A stretch of 64,000 nt of DNA from Sodiomyces alkalinus F11. Its lineage: Eukaryota > Ascomycota > Sordariomycetes > Glomerellales > Plectosphaerellaceae. The stretch is from NCBI RefSeq assembly GCF_003711515.1, contig NW_021167083.1, positions 2,243,048 to 2,307,047 on the forward strand. The letters are read 5' to 3'. Positions 35,361-48,243 of the stretch are shown piece by piece; the stretch's first letter is position 1; the number at the start of each line of letters is the position of its first letter. A program made the position numbers and the translations under genes. The notes under the pieces were generated by a model, which saw only the letters and a program-made list of their open reading frames with translations, was not told where the DNA came from and made no database searches.

Positions 35361-38300
35361 ATTAAGAGTCTTACTTACTAAGTAAAGATATACCCTTTTA
35401 CCTTTACTACTATCGATTTAAGAAGCTATCTAGCCGCGCTAATATCGCGTGTTAATCTATAAATAACTATTAAGATATCGTATCTTAGCCCTGTTACGTA
35501 TAAAACCTATAAGGATTTGGAGCTCTAGCGACGCCTATACGAATCGGTTACCACCTATAATAACGTATAGAGGTTTCTCCGCCTAGTCGATCCGACGTAG
35601 TCCCCCGAAAAGCCTATAATACCGAATTACGACTCCTTCCCCTTAATAACGCCTAGGCGTACCCCTACGTAATATCTTAACCTAACGGAGGCCGGCTAGA
35701 AGGCGTACGACGTCGAAGTCGCGGGCTTGAGGATCCTATAAGTATAATACGACAGCTACCTGAAGGGGATTAACGCTATGCTAACCTAGCAGGTTAATAC
35801 TATCGACTAAAGCCGCAGATAACTACTACGAGGAGGTATACCCCGCGAGGTATACAAAGCCGTTAAACGCGATACGGATTAATACCTGGCTACCCGCTAA
35901 ACCGATACCCAGGAAGAGTATATCGAGTATACTCGTTGCCCTGCGAATAGCCTTAAGGAGCTCGGGGAGTGGTTAGATAAGTGGTAGCTACTGCTGTAAA
36001 GCTATAAAGATACCGGTTCGAAGCCCGCTACGTATATAAAGATTATAGACTTCTTTAAAGGTATACGCCCCTATACCGGCCGCGATTAGACTAAGGCAGA
36101 GGGACGCCTTATAGATAACTAAGTAGTTATACCCGAAGACCTTTATACCCTCGGTTAGAAATATATTAACACTAGACTTAAAGACTAAGGAAAACGCGGT
36201 AGCCACCGCGCTATAGTATTCCCGGCACTATATGCCGGAAGCGAAAAGGGCGAGGATACCTTAAATACCACGGCTATGCCTAAGAAGGGCGGCCGTGGGA
36301 AGAATAAAGCTAAGAATCCTACTACCGCGGTATCTATAGCTATACCTTCTACTACTTTAACTAACCGTTCTTCTTCTAAAAGACGTTAATCTGCCCTCTA
36401 ATAAGGGGAACCCTGTCGAGTGTGTGCTACGCCGTATCACGATATTAACGTCTATTACTATATCTTTCCGGAGATAGCGTTCGATAGCTAGACGCCCTAC
36501 GAAAGCACTAAAATAACCGTCGACCGGATCCTTGAATACGACCCTGCTATACGCGCGGAAGTGGAAGAACTGCGCGCCGTAAAGAAGGTAAAGAAGGATA
36601 TAGGCCGGGATTCTGTATAGCTTAAAGAGGCGTGACTCGCCCTTAGTAGTATCTCCTACGCCGCTAGCTTTATAGTAGGAGCCGCTGCTACTAATTACCC
36701 TCTTCGAGTATCTACTATCCTTAATTCCGGCGCTACTATTTATATTTTTAACGATTTTTCCTGTTTTTCTGATTTTACACCCGCCACGCAGGGAGACTAT
36801 ATAGTAGCCGGCAGTTCGTCCCTACCTATTAAAGGTTACGGTAACGTGACTGTAAGACTAAACGGACTATTAGGAGGCCTTGATTTTAGACTATTGAACG
36901 TTGTATACTTCGAAGATTTTACCTATAATTTAATCTTAAACTAACGGCTACGACTACGAGGATCCTAGTAGGATTAGAAGCCACTAAATAACTGCCTTCG
37001 ACGTGCCGATAGATCTATTTTATGCTAGCTAAGTTACCACTTCGATTAAACCGTGGTTGAATACGTGCCCTCTAACCAATCTACGGCTGCTTTTCTAGGT
37101 TCTTTAACCACCCGAAAATCGACGATACGATATCTAAGCACTACGGAGGGTATCGTATAGTATCTGTGGCTAGGGCACGCTAGCCCTAAACCGCTTAGAC
37201 ACCTAGAAGAGCAGACGCAGGGGGTTAAAAGAAGGGACTAATTACTATCGACTATAAGACCTACGAGCTTATAAAGATTAAACGGTATATTAGCAGGCGC
37301 CCTTATACCGTACCTACCTATATAGGGGAGCGGTAGGCGATTAATTTTACGGATTTTAACTAAACGTCAGATAGGGACTCGTGGTTTATGTTTTTCACCG
37401 ACCGTTATAGTGGTTTTACGGCCACCTACGTTATGAAGAGTAAGCTGGCAGTGGATATCCTCGTAACAATTAAGTAATTCCTCGCTTAGGTGGACCGCTA
37501 ATTAGGCTATAAGGTGCGTGTTTTCGAATCTAATAACGAGCTAACTTGATCCCACGATATCACCTAATTCCTGCGTAACGAGGGTATCCTTTTAGAGGTA
37601 CCTACTACCGACACTTAAGCGTAGAACAGGGGTGCTAAACGCGCTGCTACCGTGGTTATTTTAAAGGGTCGTGCGATGAATATCCACGTAAAGCTGCCGC
37701 CGTGTATATAGCCTAAGGCTATTCCTATAGCTATATACGTCTATAACCGGACGCCACGAAGGCAGTAAGAGGATTAGAAAACGCTATATAAGGTTCTCTT
37801 TAAAAGGAAGCCGATTTTATTATATCTTCGAGCTTACGGCTATAAGGCGTACGCGATAATAAAGGACGCCTAAAAGGGCGCTAATAAGCTATTAAATCGT
37901 ATCGCCCCTCGCGCCTATATCGGCTACCTCGTCGGCTACGATTCCACTAATATCTTCCGTATCTAGGTGCTAGGCCGGCGCCACTACCGCGTTATTCGCA
38001 CGCGCGATATAGATTTTAATAAACACGCCTTTTTCAACGGCGATATCGCTACCTTTAAGGACGACCTCCGTTAATTAACCAAGGAGTAACTAGAAGACCT
38101 GATTAGTTAGATCGAGTAAGAGAGGGCTAGAGATTCACGGCCGTTTACGGACGTATAAGCTAAGGACCCCCCCCCCCCCCTCTTATATAACTGCTTATTT
38201 TGAACTTAACCCTTGACCGGGGGAGCCTCCCCCCGGATCCCCTTCCTTAACAGCTTTACTGTTAAGGTTATAGTCCGTAATACCTAGCCGTGAGGGGATA

Positions 38301-40574
38301 GAGGAGGCTATCTTAAGTTAATTAGGATAAGATTTAGGCCACGAACAGTGTAATTTAGCCGGTATAGCGCCTAATCACCGTCTTTATCTGCCCGATCTAC
38401 TACTTCCTACTCTACTAGTAACCCTACCGTCGGTTATAGCGCTAATAATAGCCGTGATATTAGCAAATCGTGAATCCTCTACGGTTACGGCCGTAGGGTT
38501 CTTTATAGATAGAGGAGTACGGTGCTATAATACCCCTGCAGTTACGGCTATAGGGCTCCCTATGAATAGGGGAGCGCGACTAATTAGGTAAGGAGATAGC
38601 TAGAAAAGAGACTATTAGATTACTACGTTTAACGCTAGCCGCCAGGCCCCTAATATATATATATTCAATAGAACTCCGCTAACTAGATTACAGTTAAAAA
38701 GGTCTACGCCTATAGCGCTATAACGACGCTTAACGATACCCTACGAATCTATAGCCCCGGCGGCAGCTACTAGAAGTATAACCCGGGAGGCTATCTCGGG
38801 AAATATAACTCCGGCGGTTACCCCGGCGGCCGTAAAGATCCAACGTAAAGACCTCCCTCCTCCTCCGAAGAACCCTCGCGATATACCCTCTTACCCTTAC
38901 GGTTACTTATTCCGATAGGTATAAGAAGATTACCTACGGAGCCACGAGGACATAGGGTCGTGGATATAGGTACCGGCGTCCGTAGTAGATAGATATCAGG
39001 TTCTTAATTCGATAGAGGTAATAATATATAAGTTCGATAAATATAGATTTCTGTATAAATATAAGGTAAGGCTTATAGTGTAAGGAGATTAGTAGTATTA
39101 ATCCTCGCTTAAGGAGATATATATAGTAACGCTAGCCGGACCGTTCTTCCGCGCGTTAATGGCTATCACCGCCCGATTTAACCTTATGCTATTATAATTT
39201 AATATTATAAATATATTTATACACGCGCCCCTCCCCCACGATATCTTTATATACCCCCCGCCAGGCTTTCTAGTCCCTAGGAGTCGTTTATACCTGAAAA
39301 AGGCGTTATATAGAGTTAAGGAGTCTCTACTACTTTAGTAAAAGCACTTTTCGGCTATCCTTTTAGCGGACGGCTTCTAGATAGTACCGTAAGAACCGTG
39401 TTATTTTCTACGCCGCGGTTTAATCCTATTCTTCTACGCGAACGATATTATTATTACTTATAAGGAATAATATAAGCCGTAGATAGAGTAGGCTATTAAT
39501 AACCTATAACACCACTATAATCTATAAGGTGGCGATCCTTTATGGTGGTTCCTTAGTATTAAGGTTATTCGCGACCGCGTCGCCCGTAAAATCTAGCTAG
39601 TATAACGCGATTACGTTACTAAGTTAAAACGCTTATTAAAGCTAAATAATAATAGTAAGTATAGTAGTAACTATCGCCTAACGCACCTAATTAAGATCGT
39701 AGAACTACTGCCCTATTTAGGGACCTTAACGGATGTTAAAAGCTATTAACGGAAGATAGGATCTATGTTATACGTAGTAGTGATATCGCGGCCTGATATC
39801 GCGTTTATAGTATCCAGGCTATACCGGTTTAACGTTAATCCAGGGCCTATTTACTACGAGGCCGCCGATTATCTAATCCTATCTCTAATTAATAGCTAAT
39901 CGTTTATATTAGAACTAGGGGGTAGCGATACTATTAAAATCTATACTAACGACTTATTTACCGATAATACCCTTAATCGAAAGAGTAGTTAAGCGTACGT
40001 GATCCGCTTATTTAGCGGCATAATCGCGTGGCGCGCTAATAAGCAGGATACGGTCACGACGTTAATAACGGAAGTAGAGCTAGTAGCGTTAGAGTAAGGT
40101 GTAAAAGAGGGTATCTTTATATAACGCCTATTACTTAGTATAGGAGTAGAATTTAACGATCCGGAATTAAGGATCTTATACGATAATAACTAAACGATTC
40201 GATTAGTTAATTGAGAGATTAGCACGTTAATAACGCGCCTCTGCCGCATCGATATCCACGGCTATTAGTTATATTAAGTAAAGGAATAACGGTAAATACT
40301 CGTAACGTACGTTACGAGCGCGGAAATAGTAGTAGACGGATTAACGAAGGCGTTATACGGCGAGAAATCTAAGATATTCATGTCCTAGGTGGGCGTGATA
40401 GATATACGGGAATGGTTATAGCAGAAATAGCTAGAGGAAGTCCGGATCGAATATTTAGAAGACCTAGAGAATGAATTTAAGGGCGGCTATAGCGAATAGA
40501 TTATATAGCTGGATTATCTGTTGATTACGAATAGCTTTAATTGCCTAACTAATATTTAGAGCGATTAGGGGGTA

Positions 40575-40777
40575 TATCGAATAGACTACCGTCTTTTCGG
40601 TTATATAATAGGCCGGATTACTAAGAGTATAATCCGGATAGACGCTTACAGAATCTGCACTATATAAAATACGGTGGCAGTGTTTCCCTAACGGTCTTAG
40701 AGAGTTATAATAGTATATAATTACCTTACTTAAATTTAACCTATTTTGTGACGATTTTGACTACGCTTTATCTGACA
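40575..40777 (+). repeat. 3' LTR of Copia B
   Basis: 203 bp, from TATCGAATAG to TATCTGACA; the terminal ACA is intact. Flanked on the right by GGGTA, identical to the left flank of the element. Confidence 0.92.
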
Positions 40778-41040
40778 GGGTAGGCGTTAGGTATATAGTG
40801 GGTATAAGGTACGGGTTAAGTTACGACCTCTTAAAGGCTGTTTATAGACTAGCGATTATAATATAAATAGGGGCGATATATATCCTTACCGCTTCTTATA
40901 CACGTTATAAAACACGTTCGTTAATCTTATTATATAAGGTCTTTACGACCTGCCCTTAGCCCCTTAATAGGCTTAGGGCAAAATAACTAGGACCTCTTTC
41001 TATATAAATGTTATAGCTTATAGTCTTAGGAGTTTGAATA

Positions 41041-41244
41041 TATAACCGCTTATTAAAAGTTATTCACGTATTAAGGCCGAAAATATAGATTATTCGAACT
41101 AAGGAAGGAAAGGAGGAAAAGAAAAGTCTACACGGTATATAGACGGCTAAGTATATATAGGATCGCATGGGCCTCGTTAGTAGGTCCGTGCTTCTTAGTC
41201 TCGGCCACTACCGGGGACTATTCTGCCGGCTATAGCCCGTAATA
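41041..41244 (-). repeat. 5' LTR of Gypsy G1
   Basis: 204 bp, from TATAACCG to CGTAATA on the plus strand, in direct orientation with 28,531-28,734. The right flank TAGAA matches the left flank of the 3' LTR. Confidence 0.9.
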
Positions 41245-41535
41245 TAGAATAAGAAAATAGATTAAAGTATTGATTAAAAAGAGATATAAAATATATTAAA
41301 GAATAGATTAAAAATAGATTACGAAATAGAATATAAAATAGGGAATATAATAGGAAAATTAAAATATAAATATAATAAAAACGTAAAATATACTATTAGT
41401 AGAATAAAGTCTAGAATACTAATAAAAGCTATTAAAACTAATAGAATAAAATAAATATATAATAGAATAAAGGAAGTAGATAAGATAAAGATAATAGATA
41501 AAATATAGTAAGATAAAGATAAGGATAACAATCAA
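41245..41535. other. AT-rich, purine-skewed tract
   Basis: About 290 bp of A-rich sequence (AATAGAATAAGAAAATAG-type words) without coding capacity. It resembles the tract at 47,581-48,110 in composition, word use and strand. The two may be halves of one tract split by the LINE insertion. The short frames across it are low-complexity and not credible genes. Confidence 0.5.
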
Positions 41536-44500
41536 GGATTATTATTATTATTATCGATCTTACTCTGCTATCCTGACTAATCTATAGGGGCCTTTCTAGG
41601 CTACACGGTCCTTCTCGGGTAGCTATAGGGGGGAAAACCCGGGTAAAACCCGGAGAAAACCCCTATATACTTCCTTAGGTGGAGTAGTGCCGCTGCGGGG
41701 CCGATATAGCCCCAGTTCGTCTCTGCTATATATCTGGATCACACCTCTAGGCTAGTAGTTAACGGGAAGTATAGTAGGCTAGGGTTAGGTAGGTTAGCCT
41801 AAGCTAATCGTTAGCGGCGGAGTAGGGGCCGAGGGGGTACCGCTACGCCTCCGCGGTGCGGAGGCTATAGCTCTTTAGCCTCGGCCTCCCTATATCCCCG
41901 AGGATCGTGTCTTTATTCCTTCTACACGGTTAATAAAGAGAGTAGGGGAGGTAGGCGCCTCCTGCCTCCCCTATGTAGGTTCCTGCTATATCCGGCGGCA
42001 GGTAAGGGGAATAAGACCCTACCCTATTATAGGAATTAGATAGTTAATATCCCCCGAGGCCTTTATACCTTAATCCTCCCTCTTCCCCTTATAACGCTAA
42101 CGAGTTTATTATAGGTTTTCCCCGATCTATTCCCGCTAATAGCCTTATAGGTGTGTCGTTATAGCGTATACTAACTAGTATACCCCTTTAGTTTTCTCGT
42201 TATACTCCTATTATATTTTAACTATAAGTACCTTATAGATAGCGTCGTGGTGGCGTAGTGGCGTAGGGTTAATTAGGTAGTATAATAGCTATTTATATAT
42301 ATATATAAGTAATCCGAAGTAATAACGTAATATAAGTTCCCTTCGTGGCGTAGCGGTGCCTTAGTAGTAGCGTGCTAATAGTCGTAGATATCGTCTCCTA
42401 GTAATAATAATACTAATAATAATACTCGCCGCTATAAGCGCGGTATAGTTCGTGTTATACCATATATAGCCCTTAGTAGCGTTAGAGTAGTGTCGTTGCG
42501 CTAATATAGGGTAGTTATATTCGTTATAGTAAGCGTTTAGGTATTTACCCTAACGATATAGAAGCCTACGCTAACACTATAGGAATAGGCGCGGCCTATT
42601 ATTAGTATACTAATAGTCGCCGTCCGTATAAGGATATAAGTCGCCTAAGTGCCGCGGCGGTGTTATATAAGCGTCGGGGTAGATATAGCTAATAGTTCGA
42701 TAGGTCCCCTCCGCTACTAAGAAGCAGTAATAACGTCTTATAGATATCTACTAGGCGTACGTGGCGGTAAAGGCCGCTAATAGCATGGGTATCGCTATTA
42801 TAGGTATTCCCTTTCGGTGCTGTAACGGTTCCACGCTAATAAGTTATAGGCTAAGGAGCGTTTAGGGACGGTGTCCCGGTCTTTTAGCCGGGCCCTAAAC
42901 CGGGCGTTACCTTCCGGTCGCGGTCGCGGCGGCACCGCATTAGTAAAGGTATAGGAGTTATCTTATTGGATAAGGCGTTTAGAGGGTGAGATAGACCTTA
43001 TCCTGGAATACCTTATAAGTGGCTCCCCCTTAGTCCCGTTACGGCTCCCTAGCGGTATTAGCTAACTAGCCTAGCAAGGTCTTAAGTATATTAAAAGCGG
43101 TAAAAGCGGTGTTAGTACCTTTAAGGGAGGTAATAACGATAAGAGCTAATCGGTGTCGTGATAGTACCGCGTCGATACCGTTAAGGCCCCGGCTTATAGG
43201 GCCCCTATCCTAATACTTAATTAGTCGTTATACTACCTTATCCCTAATACGGTCCCCCTTTAGTATCGCGGATATCTTCGTAGGCCTTTATAACTTCGAG
43301 GGCGAGGCGGAAGTCCTTAAGCCTTTTCCGTTATAGGAACCACCTTATAACTACCCCGGCTTCCGTATCGTGGTCTAATATATCGTATAGATCCCCTTTA
43401 GTCGTGAGTAGTCTCCCTATAGTACCGAAGAGCTTTTTACGCTTTTCCTCGGTTATATTCTAGTATTAAAGCACTATATACTCTGCTATTTCTGCCCCCC
43501 TATCGCCGTAGGGGCACCGCGTTATTAGAAATCCCGGTACCCTTACTCTTACTAAAAAGGCTTATAGGCCTAGCTTTTCTATTCTAATTTAGGTAAGTAC
43601 GGCGCTTTATAGCTTTAGGAGTCCCCTATGTTTCCGGAGGGAGCGTTATATCGGGGGGCGGCTCGGTACCGCTACGGCGTAGGTGTATAGTCTCCGTGAC
43701 TCTGCCTAGGTTCGACCCTAGTCCCTTATAAGGGCTTTCCTCGGGGCCGCGTTTCCGGCCTAGGTTATTAGGGCGTTAAGTTAGGCTATCCATGCGAGGG
43801 CCGCGTAGGTCCTATAGTACCGATTTGGTACCGCTAGGGCTCTCGCTACGGCGTATACTCCAGCTAATATCTTATCTTCGGTTCCCTCCTTTTATATCCG
43901 GCGGACCTTTTGGCACTAAGGCTTATAAGGTATAGGTTAAGGAGAGGGATAAAGGTCTTTTTTTTAAGGACCCTAACCGGCGTGGCTTTATAGGCTCCGG
44001 TCACTAATCGGAGGCACCGGTTTTATACCGTTATAAATGCCGTTATAGGGCCTTACCGGGGGCCGGCCCTTATCTTATAGACGGTTAAAGCGTAGTAGAT
44101 AATTACTAGTCGTATTACTATAAGGCATAGTCTTCTTATATCTAAGAAGCTATACCCCTACACTACCGCGCTAAGCCTTAAAAGGGCGTATATCTAGGTA
44201 GTTAGGCGGCTCTTTACCTTTTTAGTATTTCGTCGGAAGTTAAGCTTCCTATTAAGCTAAACGCCTAAGAACTTTATCGCCTCCGCTACCGGTACCGAAG
44301 TAGCCCTAAGGGGGGGCGGGGTAGGTAAGGGTTAGCGTGACTTTATAAAGGGGATATAGATATACTTAGCTAGTTCGAACTATAGTCCGCTCGCTATCTC
44401 CTATTCTAGGTATATCCTCTACGCGGCGGCGAGGCGTTACCGCGTCTATACCTTTATCCTACTAAAGGCGATAATATTTATATTATCGGTAAAACCTACT

Positions 44501-47500
44501 ACTATCGTTTTAGAGACTCTTTTTAGCTTTTCGTATAGAGTAAAGATATAGAGGATACAAAGAATAGGGGAGATCGGGGAGCCTTACGGTATACCCCCGC
44601 GGAGGTGCTACGGGGGGGCCGTTTTACTATTAAGTAGTAGCTAGGCTATATAGTCCCGGAGGAAGCTACTAATTAGGGTATTAAGCTACCGGGGGTAGCC
44701 TTTTCTTTTAAGTACCTCGATAAGGCGGGAATAGGGGATAGTATTAAAGGCGCTTTTAATATCTAGTTAGAGTATTAAAGCGGTGCCGCTATAGGCCTAG
44801 CTCGCCTTTACGGCCTCCGTGGTTTTTTATACTATTATCTTTATACTTCGCCCTATCCGGTTACCTATTTTTCCCTTTAGGAGGAGCCGATACTCCTCCG
44901 CTATAGTCGTGATTCTGGTCGGCTAATATCCCCTTAAGGACCTTACCTATTATACTAAGGAGTAATATCGGTTATTAGCCCTTTACTATCCTTTAATCGG
45001 CCGGCGGCCGGCCTTCCTTCTTAAGGACTACTATAGTAGTATAACGGTACCTCCTCGGGTAGTAGCTTACTTTAAGGCACGCTATAAAGATAGCGCTAAG
45101 TCTTTAGTATAAGGGGGGTCTATATACTTTTAGGAGCCCTATTAGGAGTCCGTTAAGGCCTAGTACCGCCTAAGGTTTTATCTTTTTAAGGCGCCCCTAT
45201 ACGTCCGCTATAGTAACGTCTTAGCGGACGTCCTACCCTGGGGGGGATTCCGCGCCTAAAGGCCTAGGGATAATAGGGAGGGGGGGGGAAACACTTCCGG
45301 TTTAGGACCTCGGCTTTCTCTGCGTGTATAGTTACCGGGTAAGCGCTATTATCTTAGTGTAGTAGTAGTACCGATAAGGGGTCCGGTAATACGCCCCTTT
45401 TAGTTTATACCTATTTCTATAGCCGCTAAAGGAGGCTATCGTCCTTCCTAGTCGAGTAGAGTAGGTGCCGTTAGTACGTCCGCTTTGCTACTGCTACGGC
45501 CATATCCCGGCGCCTCTCCGCTTCCTAGAACTCGTCCTATCGGTTCCGGGACGTCCTAAATATATATCTACGGTAAAGGCGCCTTTTTTCCTAGGTAAGG
45601 GCGGTTAGCTCCGCGTTCTACTAAGGGGTGGATAGCCGTTTAGGGGTGCCCCTATAATAGCGTGGCGCGGCTTTATCGGCTATAGTCGTAAGGTCTGCTA
45701 TTAGGTTATCTAGTACCAAGTTAATATCTTCTAGTAATATAAGGGGGCCGGTCTATTATAGCCGTATAATAGTAAGCTAGGGGACCTATAAGGGGTTAAA
45801 GTCTTTCTAGACCTAGTAAGGCCCGGCTAAGTCCCGCGGTGGTATTATCATCGTAGTCGGTAAGGCGTTTATCTTTATAAGGATTCGGACTATCTATAAA
45901 TAGTAGTTAGACCCGATAACGGTCTTATCCGGGCCGCTAAAGTTATAGCGGAGCCCTTATATTACCTACATAAGGTTAATAGTGCTAGCACGCCGGCCTA
46001 GGCGGTACTATATAGTTATTCCGGGGGGGGTTATTAGGTTAAGGTTCTACCGGGTTATAAGGGTAAATAGGGTATCGGCTTAGGGGTAATACCGCGGTAG
46101 CTATAACTATAGGGGGTAGTATAGGTTAAAGTCCCCTATAAGGACGTATCGGCCCTATAGTAGTGCCGTATCGAATATATCTTATAGGGGCGTATTCTAG
46201 GGGATCCTAGCCGATTAATAGTTCTCTAAGTAGATCGACTAGATTATAAGGGTATTATCTCCGGTCCCGAATATAACCGTATAGATATTATAGTAGGCCC
46301 GCTATATCCACGTATATAGCGGGTATCTTTTATAGATATATAGGAGGGCGCGGCCTCCTCCCTAAATTAGCTGGTATACCCTTTAGGAGGGATATATAGG
46401 GCTTTTCGTAAAGCGGTTAAGGCCGGGTTCCTGAATTACTATTATATCGTACTCGACGCGGTACTAGAGCGGTAGCTCCCGCCGCGCTTAACTCCTCCAT
46501 ATATTCTATAAAAGGATATAGATTTCTATTAATTAAAGGGGGGGCGGGGTTAAGATAACGTACCCTGTATAACCGGGGTCTAGCTCTAGAGTTCCTACTA
46601 CGGTGCCTTATTAGTCCTGCGGGGGACTATATAGGCGCTTATTAGGCTTAGTATCGGGGAGCCCTCCTATCCCCTAGTCCTTTTCGGGGGCCGACCCCTA
46701 CCTTTATAGAGGGGTCGGTCCTAGTCCTAGGCGATAATAATCGGGGGAAATATCTATAGCTACCACGGGTATACCGCTTTAGTCTAGCGGGTAATATTAA
46801 AGTCCCTGGCTCGGTATTTATACGCTGTACGGGTCTTCTCGGCCTCCTTCTTTAGTAATCGGTATAAATCGTCGAAGGTATTATAGTCTCCGGTATAGGC
46901 GGCGTAATAGCGGGGGCGCCCCGGCGCCGTAGTTTCGTAATATCCTAGGCCTTAGGGGTACGCCGATTCGGGCTTAGCGTAGTAGCGGTATACCCTCTCC
47001 GCTATAAGGTAGCCGTTCGCTTAGTAGCCGAAGTATAGGTATTTATAGTACTTTAGGGGGTTAAGGTCGGGGTCGTATAGTTTATAGATATAGCTACCCC
47101 CCTTAAAGAGGAGGGTATTCCGGATAAGGCTCGCCGCCCCTTCCGGCGAAGCCGATTCGATAAGGAGGAGCGCTACCCTACCGGTACCGCGGCGGGGTAC
47201 CCGTTATCGTGCTCGGATAATATTTACCTCGGGGTTTATATCCTATAGGGATACTAGTAGGTCTTCTTCGGATAGGGCGTTAAGGACCTCCCGGGGGATA
47301 GCCTTAGCTAGCGTAGGGTAAGTACTTATAGCCAGGGTGGCTCCTTTACTAAAGGCCTTCTTAATCTATTATTCCTCGTGGGTAGCCTACTACTATACCC
47401 TTTCGGTGAAGGTAAGGTAGATATCTCCGCTCGGCAGCTTCTATACCGCTACGGTATCGTGTCGGGTAGTTATAGCGTTTATAGCTTAGATAATCTTCTT

Positions 47501-47580
47501 TAGAGTCCTGTCCTTAAGGGGCTAGTCTTCGGGGAGGGTTCCTTAGCGGATGATTGGTTCCCGGTGGTGCCTAGCGGGAA
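41536..47580 (-). mobile_element. Near-complete Tad-like LINE, RIPed, with (TAA)n 3' tail
   Basis: The minus strand holds endonuclease at about 46,107-46,136 (readable GDFN box) and RT with VYRKAPRSPLF (the VPQGSPISPIL box) at about 44,570 and GFTDNINI (the YADD-type box with one Asp to Asn) at 44,471-44,495. AIKFLGV and RLTTQICALLRLSAVV-like C-terminal RT segments follow near 44,150-44,290. The 3' end is marked by a TAA repeat at 41,536-41,550, matching the tails at 17,100 and 53,012-53,047. The 5' end near 47,580 and the extent of ORF1 are approximate. Stop codons are of RIP type. Confidence 0.8.
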
Positions 47581-48110
47581 TTACTTTAATTAAGAATAAA
47601 ATAAAGATAAAGAATAGTATATACTTTTATAAATATATCAAGGAATTATACTTTAAAGATGTAAAGAGATTATACCTTAAGTATAATATAAGAAGAGCGT
47701 TATATCATAAATCGCCTATATATTGAATATTTAAACTATACTACTATAAGACTAAATATAATAGAAGTATAATTTAGTCTATAATAGTAATAAAAACTAG
47801 AAACACTATTAGAATAAAAGGAATTAAGAATTTAATATAGAAAATAGATAAGCTAAGTAAAATGGACTAGATAAAGTAAAATAAAGATAAGTCTAAAAAG
47901 AGGTCAGAGGTATATATATTAGTAAAAAGTAGTTATAGATACTATACTCTGATATAAGTATAAAATAAATAAGGATTTATATATATAAGTAGCTAAAGGA
48001 GAATAGACTATAAAAAGAACTTAAATATAAATAGAGCTTAGCTTAAAAGCTATTTTAGTATCATTATACTATATTAGTATCAATATAAAAGGTATAAAAA
48101 GTATATAAAT
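47581..48110. other. AT-rich, purine-skewed tract
   Basis: About 530 bp, rich in A with words such as AATAAAATAAAGATAAAG. There is no coding capacity and no recognised motif. Its right end (GGTATAAAAAGTATATAAAT) is related in reverse complement to 28,030-28,070. It is probably the right part of the tract at 41,245-41,535. Confidence 0.45.

Positions 48111-48243
<133 letters not shown>

Larger units (their letters stand above)
35157..40777 (+). mobile_element. Complete Ty1/Copia element, family B, nested in Gypsy G1
   Basis: LTRs are 35,157-35,360 and 40,575-40,777, with inverted tips TGTC/GACA (RIPed on some ends). The duplication is GGGTA at 35,152-35,156 and 40,778-40,782. Total length is 5,621 bp. 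The plus-strand polyprotein order is Copia-type: gag at about 35,460-36,400, protease NSGATIYIF at about 36,723 (DSGAT with Asp to Asn), pre-integrase WLGHASPKPLRHL at about 37,170, integrase at about 37,400-38,090 (IYVYNRTPRRQ, YLVGYDSTNIFRI), RT at about 39,090-39,600 (FYANDI for FYVDDI), and RNase H at about 39,780-40,560. Stops throughout fit RIP. Its insertion split the Gypsy, so it is younger than the Gypsy. Confidence 0.92.
28531..41244 (-). mobile_element. Complete Ty3/Gypsy element, family G1, split by a Copia element
   Basis: LTRs are 28,531-28,734 (3') and 41,041-41,244 (5'), in direct orientation. The flanks are TAGAA at 28,526-28,530 and TAGAA at 41,245-41,249, a perfect duplication. 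Without the nested Copia (5,621 bp) and its 5-bp duplication the element is about 7.09 kb. On the minus strand pol is readable: VRSFLGFANFYRIF at about 32,800, TKKNAPFY near 32,715, and RNase H with LQEDE and YNYPIHDKEILTIIDYL at about 32,460-32,580. Integrase should follow towards 31 kb. A purine-rich tract abuts the 3' LTR. The unusual extra region at 28.7-30.4 kb is described separately. The element is RIPed and dead. Confidence 0.9.

Noticed and set aside
41319..41531. 70-codon minus-strand frame with hydrophobic residues
   Set aside because: It lies in the AT-rich tract; the Leu/Ile/Phe/Tyr composition follows directly from the base composition.
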